Positions 24,595 to 35,683 of a DNA stretch of 64,000 bases are shown piece after piece; positions within the stretch are counted from its first letter, which is position 1, and every line of letters begins with the position of its first letter. The notes beneath the pieces were generated by a model that worked only from the letters and a program-made list of their open reading frames with translations, made no database searches and was not told where the DNA came from. Source of the stretch: Macrotrachela quadricornifera (Eukaryota > Rotifera > Eurotatoria > Philodinida > Philodinidae); the NCBI GenBank assembly GCA_022393335.1, contig JAJEKB010021263.1, positions 1,384,104 through 1,448,103 of the forward strand, in the 5' to 3' direction. The position numbers and the translations under genes are program-made.

Positions 24595-25140
24595 CAAAGA
24601 AAAACTATTTAAACAAAGGTTATCTACTTTCAAAGCTGTATTAAACGAAGGACTTGGTAAGTCTTGATCTTAGGCAAAATCTGGAGACTTGTCTCTTTCT
24701 TGAAACTGATGTATCAGATCAACGTCAAAGATTTTTTCCTATTGTATTATGAGCTAAGTTAAACCATTCGACCTGAAAATTTTACAGTGCACTGTACAAA
24801 TGTAGACAAACCTATGGTAAAAGTTTCAACACTATAACCTTTACAGAGATGAAGATTCATGTCGTTCTATATCTTTGAGTCGACAGCTCTGGAAAATAAC
24901 TAAGGTACGGACAAACTAAGTGATCTTTTTAGGAGAGATAAACCAGCATTTCCTTCAAATGTCGCATGATTTTGTCAAAAATATTAAGAAAAAATTCTTG
25001 ATATTGACATGGTGCTTCAGTCTCCGCAAGGAGACAGGACTCAAATGTTTGCCTACGATCAAGACTTGACAAATCCTTGTTTGACTATAACTTTGAAAGT
25101 AAATAATCCTTGTATAGATAATTTTCATCTACTTTAAAAA
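24595..25140. mobile_element. Foldback element, arms ~130 bp
   Basis: 24595-24725 is the reverse complement, with divergence, of about 25005-25135. Shared blocks are tactttcaaag, gtcaagtcttgatc(t/g)taggcaaa and ctgtctc/cttgtctc. The ~280-bp centre has no recognised content. Non-autonomous and uncoupled from any gene. Confidence 0.7.
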
Positions 25141-27009
25141 GAAACAAAAAGAGAAAAGCAAGGCATGATAATTAGTAAATAATAGATTATAAACTTAGTT
25201 TAAGTATAAAAAAAAAATGAATTGACGAGAGAATAATTCTCCGCATTTTTTTTAAGAATAATAAATTGTATGCAATTCGTCAGTTTATCAACAAGAATAA
25301 CATTTAATTCTTTACACTCATAGTTTATACTTCGCATAAGCCACGAGAACGATAGATTAAGAAATAAACTTTAATAATACTGCTAACTTAGGAGTTAATG
25401 AACGAAGGCAGACCACGATTTATCGAATCAGATTCTAATACGCGAATAACTACTACAGAATCTACCATAGTAGACAAATCTACTTTTATATTTTCGTTAT
25501 TAAATTTACCTTTATTTGAATCAAATTTAGAGGTATCGAAGTTCACAGATGTAATATAGTTAGAAGTGATATCAATAAACAACAAAGTCTTCTAGTTGTA
25601 GTGTGTTTCAAGTCGATTTCGAAATTAACTAAACTAATGTTAATCGTTTGCAAGAGACTTTTTGATTGTATTCTTATCTGTATTACACATGTTATGTCTC
25701 TGTGAATACTAATTTAGTGAATATTAAGCTATTTAATAATAAAACCTACAGTAAATAGCAATATGATAACTGTCCTATTCTTTCTTTCATTTCGAATAAC
25801 TTTTTCGCAAAAACTAATTTGTCTAAAAAGTATAGCTTCGATATTACGCAGAAATAGCTTTTGCATTACAAAAAGATTAATTTTCAGCATAAGTTAGAAG
25901 CTAAAGAATCCGTTTACTTAGACAACTAGTCTGCGAATGAGACAGAACGCATATGAATTTAAAAACAAAGAAACATGTAAGTAGTTGCCGGATGAGAGAG
26001 ATAAAAAAGTAACTATTTTTCTTCCTTCGTATATCCCAGTGAAAAAAGTGTAACATGCTTACGCGTTCCAACGAAGTGAGTATCCTTTTTTTGCAGAAAA
26101 AAAACGTTTCAAGAAAAATAGAATGCATTTTTTTCCATAGAAGATATATGAAAGGAACACATTCCATTGTTTCTGGAACGCTTTTTTTTCTTCAAAAAAA
26201 AGAACATTCAATTCTTTGGAACGCCTAAGAACGACCTACATTTTTCACTCTTACCGGAAGGAAAGAAGAAACAGAATAAAAAAATTTCTTTGAAATATGA
26301 ATAGATGATGAACTCTGTTTCTGTCTAGCAAAGAAAAATAGATAAAATACAAAAATCTTAATTGTGTAGAAACTTTTATGAAAATAATTACATTTTAACT
26401 CATTTTATAATTGTAAGCTATGCAAGAACGAACTAATCTGTTTATCCTGGTTGATTATGCTTGTTAATAACACATACTTGCACTTCTAAAAAAAAGAAGT
26501 GGAAAAGATAAAGATTATTATATAATTTAAGAAAGAAGGAGTCATAGAAAAAAGATAATAGATCTTCCCATGTCGTGAAAATCGTCAGAAAATCGACGAT
26601 TAATCGCTGATTACTTGAAATATTACTTTAGCAATATCGCCCGTTTAATCGCCTATAATCGTGATTAATCAGTATTTTTATTAGAAGCTGATTGGCTACA
26701 TTTAGAAGTTTTGATTATCTTTTATTTGAAAATAATTAACTATTTTTAAGATCTGATACAGTAGAACTAATAATAAAGATTATAAGAAATTATATTTACT
26801 CACATACACGCGTCATTCATAAAATACAAATGCGGTAGATGAAGAAAAAAGAATCTTATAATTAATACATAAAGAGATATAGTAAACAAAATTACAGTGA
26901 TAACACAGAAAGAATGTGAAGATGCAGAAAAATAGCATATGGATAAGAGAATATCTGAATTAATTAAATCACATGTACGAAATTACAGTAAAAGGAATGC
27001 AAATATAAC
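25141..27009. other. Intergenic, no supported gene
   Basis: Mostly AT-rich. A 65-codon minus-strand frame at 25388-25585 has protein-like composition (NFDTSKFDSNKG) but no splice partner or motif, so I do not call it. A short stretch near 26590-26690 repeats gattaatc-type motifs in both orientations. Confidence 0.4.
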
Positions 27010-27011
27010 TA

Positions 27012-27247
27012 TTGGGTCGTCAACAAATTTTTGTCGTGTTTTCAAAAACTTTATTTTTATTTTTCCACTTGGACAGTATAACTAGCTTTCAATTATATAT
27101 GCATTATAACTGTCTATGACTTACCACCGATGTTCTGACAAAATAAGATCCTGTGTTCGCATTTAATTAAAAGCTAATTAAACTGTTAAAGTGGAAAAAT
27201 CATAATAAAGTTTTTGAAAAAACGACAAAAATTTGTTGACGACCCAA
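27012..27247. mobile_element. 236-bp MITE with TA target duplication (Tc1/mariner-like)
   Basis: The element begins TTGGGTCGTCAACAAA and ends with the exact complement. The terminal inverted repeats extend about 60 bp, through a caaaaactttat block to tccactt, with a few mismatches. It is flanked on both sides by TA (27010-27011 and 27248-27249), the target duplication of the Tc1/mariner superfamily. The ~115-bp core has no coding potential. Confidence 0.88.
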
Positions 27248-27365
27248 TAAATGTTCATAGAAAAATTGTATAAAATATCCAGCATTGTAAATAACTATAT
27301 TTTACAATACATAGAACATAATAGATCATCAAAATACCACAAGTTTAAGTTTTAAATTGATTTTG

Positions 27366-28566
27366 TCAGCAAAACTGTTCATTTGTTTCTGGTTCTGGAA
27401 TATCAACACTTTGTTGTATTGATGATATTGATTCTGTTGGCTGATTTCCAGCATTACTAGTAGACTTATTGACATCTACAATATAAAAACATCGAAAATA
27501 ACGCTTGAATTTATTAAGAAGGACATACCAGATTTGTTCATATCCTTTTGAATTTTTGCTTTTACATTTCTTCGTTTAGATTTAATACATTCAAGCAAAG
27601 GTGTCCATGCAATTGCTAATTCATCATGTGTTAAAGAAAATTTAGCTTGAACAGGATCTATAACAAGAGAGTATCTGATTAAGTACTAATAAAATAAAAG
27701 ATAACCTCGAATAGTTGTAATTCGTTTATCAATATCTAAATCACGTGCATCAATAGCAAGAAGTTCTTTTTCTAATTTGAATAATTTATCAACAGCTGTT
27801 AATACAAATTTATTAGGTTTGGATTTATCAGCAGGAATTTTAAGAAGATTGATCTCTTCACCAGTATCTAATTTAAAAATCTAATGAAAGAAATTTAGAA
27901 TGGAACTTTAATATATTGTTACTTACAACATTCGTAGAGTTAGTATTTGTTGGTGATACTTCGGCTCCAACTTCATCACATAATACGATTGGAATCTAAA
28001 GTATGGTAAGTAGATAAACAAATACTTTACTAAAACATATTTGTTTACTTGGTGAGTTCGCATAGCTTTAGCCATTTTCTTTTGATTATTAAAAAGTAGG
28101 TTGAGTATTTTATTTTGTTGGTCGTACGATTGTGTCAGACCACCGATTTGCTTACGAAGCTGAACAAAATTATGATTCAATTGCTTTAAAATTGAAGAAG
28201 ACGACTGATTAACATCAACGTTTTCTTGATTAGTAATTGTTGATGAAATATCACTTAGTCGTACTCGCTTTACAGATTGTTCTCGAGAGACTTTTGTCAT
28301 TGTACGTTTTTTTGAATGTTGATGTTAATTTAGGACTAAAACTAGATGTGGAACCTCGCCGATGGACGACTTTATCTTTCTCTTGGTGTTCATCAGAGCC
28401 TTCACTACTATCATCATCTTCATCATGTATTACTCTAGAACAATTAGCTTTAAATATAAAAAATAAAATAAATAAAACAATATTTATATAATTTGTATGT
28501 AACTTTACCAGCTTCATCTAATTCATCCAATGAACATGTATTGTGTTGTATATGTTCGATTACCAT
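27366..28566 (-). CDS. Charged nuclear-type protein, possible BEN domain; one homopolymer frame break
   Basis: Six exons: 28566-28509, 28447-28049, 27995-27927, 27880-27706, 27657-27529 and 27475-27366. All phases agree provided one base of a 7-T run at 28307-28313 (A7 on the coding strand) is surplus, giving 312 aa. The N-terminus is acidic (HDEDDDSSEGSDEHQEKD), followed by a basic Ser-rich stretch and a coiled-coil-like segment (LKQLNHNFVQLRKQIGGL). The C-terminal half (FVLTAVDKLFKLEKELLAID, then RITTIRDPVQAKFSL and ECIKSKRRNVKAKI) resembles the end of a BEN domain, a DNA-binding fold of chromatin factors; this is a weak resemblance judged by eye. The start at 28566 directly follows an acceptor-like tttag; an upstream mini-exon (28667-28634) does not match in phase. 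Either a recent frameshift or a sequence error. Confidence 0.55.
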
Positions 28567-31500
28567 CTAAATCTAGAATGATTAATTAAAATAAATGAAC
28601 TTCGTTATCCTTCAAATAGTTATAATAATTTACCAAAAGGATGTAAGTCAGTTAATTGTTTATCCATAGTAGCTAAAAACATAATATACTGTTTAAATGA
28701 GAATTTGTATATATAGTATTTCATAGTTTTATAGGTTTCTGTTAATATTCTGAAACAATTAATGAATAAAAGATTTCTCAACAAATAAGAAACATTTTTA
28801 TGGACTTATAATTAATTGATCAATAAAATATACTGAATGATAAATAAAAATGTACCAGTAAATAAATGCATTTTTTGATCAATAGAAAAACTTAAATAAC
28901 AATAATTTAATTATAGTATCAGTATATATACTTAATGTTCAATAACTTAACTAAATGAAAATTGATTTAATATTATCCCAAATAATAAATATAAAATGAT
29001 AATTTGTTATAATAAATGATAATCAAATGGGAGAAATAGCTCACCATGTCCATCATATATATTAATGAGTGCTCATAGCTTCTTAAGTGCTATCTTGAGG
29101 GTGCTCATAGATCTTCAAGCCTTATATTACCAAGGAACCCGTAGATCCTCAAACGCTATATTACAGCGGTACCGAGATGCCGTCTACTATTACTCCCTCA
29201 CCTGAAGGTATGTCATGCGAGAAAAACCAAGTTCGATTGCTTGTTTGCGCTAGAGTAAAAAACCAATTTTTGTGCATTGTATTCCCTTGACGGTAGGGAG
29301 AATCATATAAAAAATTACTTTGTGCCTTTGTGTCAAGGGCAAAGTTCAAAAAACATATGCTAATAGAAATCCTATAATAAACATATAAATGAGGATAACT
29401 TGTATTGAACAATCTCCTGCAAAACTGATTGGGTGATTTTTTCAACGGATTAGATTTTAGAAGCGTTTTTGTCAGGTATTAGTCGCAAAGAAACGTTTTA
29501 TTTCCTTATGCAGTAATATGTCGTTCACTGAGCTCTTTCAAAAAAATGTTTTATCCCAAACAATTTTATGAAAAAGACCCAATAGTTTCTTTTCAAGTGT
29601 TACAATTTAAGCAAAGAGGTTAGAATTGCCGTTTCTTATAAAGTCGTTAGGTCAATTCTTTGCACTTGGAAAAAAAGATTTCTGCCTTCCGCAGTCGAAG
29701 GTTAATTGAGCTGAATCGATGAACATTACTTGTCTAATAACAGTTGTTCCTCTTCTTTCAATGACTAGAAGCAAGAAAGAGAGTTCTTATAGATGTATTT
29801 TTGAGAAATTGAATGAAATACCGTTGGATGATAATCGAATAAATATCGAAGTTGGGGATCGAAAAAAGGGAACTTCAAACTAAATTTCAAAATGACTAGT
29901 GTTTACGTGAAACGCGTAGATGACAACATCGTAAAGTTTTAGAGTAGGAGCTCACTTTTCTTAACAGAAATTGAACCAATTCACAACTATATTGATGAAT
30001 GAACCATCACTATTCTTCTACTGCTTGTTTTAGAAAATGTTGATAGTTATTTTAGACTTAATTTGATTGAGAAAACCATTTTCTATTTTATTCAAAAAAG
30101 TGTGATTTTTTAATTTTAATTTTTTTTAGTTTTTCTTTCAAACTTTTGACGGGATTTGACATCGACAAAAGGAAATACTAAATTTCTGTCAACAAAAGTT
30201 TATTTTATTTTAAAATACCTTCTAATTCTATATGTCACAGTTGACTTGGGAATTTAGTTGAGTTTGAAATGCGCGAAAAAAATAGAGAAAAAAAAAAGAG
30301 AAACGAAAACTAAACATCAACAAAGATTTGAAAATAAAAAAAAGACAGAAAAATAAAATCGTTTTCGTCATCAATAAATCTATATGATTCGAATTGAATA
30401 TTACTAGAATATTATAAATGGATTTTTGTAAGAGCATTATGATATTTATTCTGTTTTCTTTTTATGAAAGAATATTTTCATTATCGTTGTATTTTGAAGG
30501 TTATACATAAATGATATATATAAAGATTGTATTTGGTTGATATTAATAAATGAACAATTCATAAAAGCTTGCATTTTAAAATATTTTTATGTATGAAATC
30601 TATGTATCACCATCATCTCTCTATGTTATATTTTCTTAGTAGAGACTCGTTCCTACGAAACGAGGATTCAGTGATATTGCTATGATAACTTTTTTAATTA
30701 AGTTATTTCATATTTAACTTATCAAATTTTATGGAAATATTTATTTCAATAAACAATTTTATTCGCTGCCTTTTTTTCAACCCTGCTCGAAATCATTCCG
30801 TCTAAACTATTGAAAATTCATTATGATTTCAAGGAGAATTAACAAAAGATGTTCGTCAAACTCAATTGCTGTATTTCTCTTTCCAATCTATGTCGTCATT
30901 TTCATCAGCTCGCTGCTCGAGAGTCAATAAAAAAATATTTTACATAACCTTTATTTTCTAAAAACTTGGTGAGGGGTAATTTATAATTCATTCATATAAT
31001 TTATGCGTCGCAAACATTTATTCTATGCATACAAACATATATTTCAATAAATTAAAATATTTGGAAGCATTCTAACCTACACCTTAAATTAAAAACTGCA
31101 GCAAGTTAGTTTTTAAAAAGAGAAATAGAAAGAAAAAGAAAAATATTTCATTAAATCAATGTCTCAATGTCCCGTAATAGAAAAAAATAGGTAGCGAAAA
31201 TCTTCTTCTAAATACAGAACGAAAGAAAATTCAATGTCCCGCATGTCCTGCTTTCAAAACAAAAGTTATCTATCTTATAAGAAAAAAAAATTAATTTTTT
31301 TATCTAATACAAATTTCAATGTCCCGTATGTCCCGATGATCAAGAAAATAACTATACAAGCAAACAAATATAAATAATCAACATATTATTTTTTCCTTAT
31401 ATTCGATAAAAACATCTCTTTAAGTCAATAATAAATTCTAAATCATTCATATTTTTAATTTGTCTTTCATAAAAAAATATAACATATCTATTTTATTCAA

Positions 31501-31684
31501 GCTAATTACTTATACATTCACGATTTCTATTTTTTTCTCTATAAAATAAAAACATAGATATAGACATTATTTTCATATTTCTATCAATTCCAATCTCAAC
31601 TAAATTCTCTAACCAACTGTGACATTATACATGTAGATAGTTACAATTATGAAAAATACTAAAGTAGCATGCGATAACAATTAT
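28567..31684. other. Intergenic, no supported gene
   Basis: About 3 kb with no supported exon. Near 29060-29160 a phrase like gtgctcatag-tctt-aag recurs three times imperfectly. The open frame at 29161-29445 (-) lies in somewhat GC-richer DNA but has no domain or splice partner. Confidence 0.4.
31155..31345. repeat. Three spaced copies of a caatgtcccg motif
   Basis: The phrase caatgtcccg(t/c)a(tgtcc) appears at about 31168, 31232 and 31317, each preceded by an A-rich tract. The spacing is irregular (~65-85 bp). It reads as a degenerate tandem repeat of unknown origin. Confidence 0.45.
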
Positions 31685-31861
31685 CAGGGGTGGCGCGATC
31701 GGAGGGATGTCGGGAGTGTAACATCTGTAATCATGGAAAATTTTCGTTTTTCCCTCGCGAAACTAAATATTTTTCTTCTATTCTGTTAGAAAGTACCATC
31801 TGTTTTCGAAAAACGTCACCACATCTCTCCCCTCAATGCTGACTGATTCGCGCCATCTCTG
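31685..31861. mobile_element. 177-bp hAT-like MITE
   Basis: The left end CAGGGGTGGCGCGATC is an inverted match of the right end GATTCGCGCCATCTCTG. A second matching block (ggagggatgt / acatctctcccc) lies inside. The flanking octamers acaattat and agaattgt agree at 6 of 8 positions, as expected for an old 8-bp hAT target duplication. It is more GC-rich than its surroundings and has no coding sequence. Confidence 0.7.
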
Positions 31862-33423
31862 AGAATTGTGTACAGATAGTTATAAGGCATACTCTTGCTT
31901 ATTTACTCTCAAACGACAATAGCCGGATCCCTGGACATGGTTAAACAAGATGTCGAAGCTGTTGTCGCATCCGTGCTACTCGTGTTTATAGATTTTGATG
32001 ATGCAACGGTTTGTTATTGTTATTGTTGAAGTGTTGATGACGGCTATTTTGGCGATGATGTATCTTGTTGGACCTATTTGAACGGCTGCTGAAATTATTT
32101 CAAATATTATTGTTCCGGTTGGGATTGTCAAAGGAGCTAAAGCGTAAGGAAACAATACCAATTAATTTTTCGCTGTGAAAAACACTTACATTGACGTAGA
32201 GAGCTTCAAGAAGTTGTTATTCGAGAATTCTGGATAAAGTTAGAAAGTGGAGAAATTTATACAAATAAAACGATTAAGGATAAAAAGAAGTTAAAAGCAT
32301 GCACTACTATGAAAATAAAACAGTTAAAGTCATACAAAATTCAAATATAAAGACATACAAAAGGTTTCATGTATTACTTTCATCAGATTCTTACGAATGG
32401 TGGAGCTTGTTGCATTCTCTAGAAGAGGGAAATATGTTTTTGATAAGCGTTGCAGTATGTATGTACGGATAGTATAGATGAATAGATATACTAGAAACAA
32501 GATTACATAGGAGAAGGATTAAAGAAAGGAAAATCATTTTAAATATCAATATACATACCCATCCTTCTATCATTTAACTTACGATTACGGACAAATTTCT
32601 ATCGTGACACATGATTTTGATGCTGATAAGAATAAGTATAATTCAATGATCAATTAAATGCAGATAAAAACAATCGTAATAGTTTAATTCGTTAATGACA
32701 GACAGAAAAATATGAAAAAATACCCATTTTTCCAAAGAAACGATGAATGTGATAAATCTAAAAAAGAGATCCCTTTCATTTGATGAAAAATATTTAAAAA
32801 TACTAAAATAGAAAAGTACCAATTGTTATGTCACATAATCAAACTCTTGCGTTTATTTGGATAATCAATGCAACAATAAATGCGAAGCTCACTCTTCTTT
32901 TCACGGTTGACGTATATCGTTTCATATCATAAAACTATGTGTAATCATTAAATTTGAATACTTGTGTGGAACGATGCATCAACAGTAAATCTTGATTTGT
33001 GAATTAATATACTTTGAAAGGCTAATTTTATCGTTCATTACAAATTTTAAGGGTTGAAATTGTTGTATTCGAAAAAATACTGATTCGATTAACTAAATAA
33101 TATGTCTCAGATGATAAAAATAAATAATTAATTTTTTGATTAATCGAACAAGATTTTATGTCGGGAAATACTTGTTGAAACATGATGTTTGATGGTAGAA
33201 TATTAGTAGAAAAGCGATACTGGAACTCATGTTCGAATAGAAAGTAGAACATGTCATTATTTTATAGAGATATGAACAAATAAACACTAAAGAAAGAAAT
33301 GCCAATGAGAATGTTACTTTCTAATAAAAATGGTTTTATTTTGATGAATTTCAAATTGAAGAAAATATTATAGAACTTTGGCATTGGTGAGGGTGTCTCT
33401 TTTGTTTCGTCTCTAATCAGGTC
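31862..33423. other. Intergenic, no supported gene
   Basis: A minus-strand frame at 31976-32161 (ALAPLTIPTGTIIFEIISAA) sits in unusually GC-rich sequence for this window and could be a remnant exon of a membrane protein, but I find no splice partner. The rest is AT-rich non-coding DNA. Confidence 0.35.
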
Positions 33424-34535
33424 TAGGGGCGGATCCAGAAGGGGGAGGGGTGCGGCCGCACCCCCCTTTGAAACTTATCTATGCTGTGCTGCAATTATGT
33501 TCTTTTTATTTCTACGAAGTTTTCAAGAAGAATGAGAGTGCAGTTCGTTATTCTGACCTGTATAGTATTTTTAGTCTGATATTAACAAGACAAAAGAAGG
33601 AAAATAGCTTAGATATACATACTGATAGTATTTTACTTCATACATCAAAAATATTTTTCTTTTGTGATGCTACCTGTTTTCTTGAGATACGGTTGAAGAG
33701 CATTCTGTAGTAACACTGAATTACTGAAGAATTATACTATCGGTTTATCTGAGCTCACTTTCTCGCATATTGAAACAGGCAATGGTTATGTCGCTGATTC
33801 GTTCGAGTTGATTGTCCCATTGATTACTAAATGAGTGGAGAGTTCCATTCATGTTTCGAATTTAATGAAATGATGTCAGTGAAAAAGTTTAAAGATCTCT
33901 CTATATTTGGCTTCATCAGTAATAAAGGTCAAAAATTGTCAGTAACAGTTTTAAACGCAAACATAAACAGCAACCTGGACATAATTGAAGCAGCAACAGA
34001 TATTCAACTGGCGCTTCTAACGCATGTAAGAAAATTTTGGGTAAAAATTAGATGAAAATCAATTAAAAATAGATTAAAAATCATTTAAAATCAATACGTT
34101 TTTGATAAATTTTTTTAACCAGCTTTTAATCGATTTTAATCGAAAAAATATATAAACTTCATTGGTTATCTTGATCAATTTCAATTTTAAGTGACTAAAA
34201 AATTTGCGAAAATCGTCGTTGTTAATTGATTTTTCTTCACGATAAAGGAAAAATCTTGCACCGTTTTTCTTTGATTCCCATCAATCATGGTCAAATCTTT
34301 TTTTTATCAAGTTTTAATCAATTATAATCAAAACTATTCAAGATAATCAATAATGTTTTGATTTTTGCGGATTAATTTCAAATAAAATCAGTGAAAAACT
34401 GATTACGAATAGGTTAAAAGTGTATGATTTTAATCGATTTTCATTTGATTTTTGTTCTAAATTTTCTTACATAGAAACTTGATTTTCATATTATCCACCG
34501 CATCCCCCTTTCAAAATCTCCTGGATCCGCCACTG
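33424..34535. mobile_element. ~1.1-kb non-autonomous DNA transposon with hAT-type ends
   Basis: The left end (T)AGGGGCGGATCCAGAAGG and the right end CTCCTGGATCCGCCACTG are inverted copies. The CAGTGGCGGATCCAG motif is typical of hAT-superfamily termini. Just inside the left end is a GC-rich perfect palindrome around gtgcggccgcac. Short plus-strand frames at 33450-33710 and 33831-34055 are not recognisable as a transposase. No convincing 8-bp target duplication is visible, so the ends may have eroded. Confidence 0.65.
34024..34473. mobile_element. Palindromic element nested in the hAT-like transposon
   Basis: tgtaagaaaatttt at 34025 is the inverted copy of aaattttcttaca at about 34460, and similarity continues inwards for ~45 bp (gatgaaaatcaatt versus aatcgattttcatt). 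The interior is repetitive in gattttaatcga. It looks like an independent MITE inserted in the larger element, or the degraded remains of its internal region. Confidence 0.55.
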
Positions 34536-35683
34536 GATTCGTGTTTTAGCATTATTATTCTTTATATGGCAACAACGAGATAATGTAAAAGATAATTTCT
34601 TTACATTAAAATGTCGAAAGAAATCTGCAAGTGAAAGAGAAGAATGCTCGAGAGGAAGATCTTCAAAATAAACTTTGGAACGTTTCTAAAATTGTTAATT
34701 AATATTGTTCAATTTATTATTTTCTTAAGTGATAACTATCTTTATCGCAAGACTGTTTTTTAGATGATACATTTATATAAATTTGAAATAGTGATATGTG
34801 TAGATTTAACAGAATGATATTTGGTCTTGTTCGATATGAAGCTAATTAATTTTATAATAGCTTTTTCTGAAATTCTATGTTTCATGATAAAATGACATGT
34901 AAGAAGAATCAATCGTACAAAACTAGTATGTGTGATATTTGTATATTGTAAATTCATTTATGTTTAAAAACAAATATAATAATAATAACGTCCCGTAGGC
35001 TTATTGTCCGTTGAGGCCATTCGCGGTTATTGTTACTAGTTTTCCACATGCAGCTGAGTTTTATCGTCTTTTCGTTTTTTAGACGGTGATATCTGCACCG
35101 TCTTCCGTTCAGCATACTGACTAAAGATATAATCAGCACGCATAACTCATGTGGAAGGAATCATTTGAGACAACTTAGCCGCCAATGACTTGTCCAGAGT
35201 CATTCGATGGATGATGTTCAAAAGAGACTTTGTCAATTCATCCTTCCATATAAAATTTTTGAAAGAGTAGACTGTTAGTGCATAGAAATAGAAAGAATTC
35301 TAGATTTTCACAGATAGATTAGAACTACTGATTGATGCTCTATAAAAATATGAAAAATTAAACTTCTATCAGCATTTCCTGGAAAATTATGAGTATAATA
35401 CTGATAGCATTTCACCAAGCTTTTATCGATTGTATTTGGTTAACAACATTTTTCAAATTTTCTTTAACGATGTTTTCGATCATGGCAAGTTGATTGACAA
35501 TGCTTGTTCTACTACATCGTCAATATTGCTTAGTACAAAAAAATTAAATAATATTTATAAATTATCTATTCAATAATAAGTAAGTTTTTATTTCTTTTTA
35601 ATAAAATTATTTTGAATTTTGACAGAAATAAATTAATAGAGAGAAAGAAAATTTTTTTTAAAGTGATCAATAAATAATTATCT
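34536..35683. other. Intergenic, 3' flank of the polycystin gene
   Basis: AT-rich, with no supported exon. The region just 3' of 35684 (minus-strand sense) should hold the polyadenylation signal of the polycystin gene. Confidence 0.4.

Noticed and set aside
29161..29445. 94-codon minus-strand frame in GC-richer DNA
   Set aside because: No recognisable domain, no splice context and no neighbouring exon.
33831..34055. 74-codon frame inside the hAT-like element as a transposase fragment
   Set aside because: No hAT dimerisation or catalytic motif is visible; it runs straight into the nested inverted repeat.
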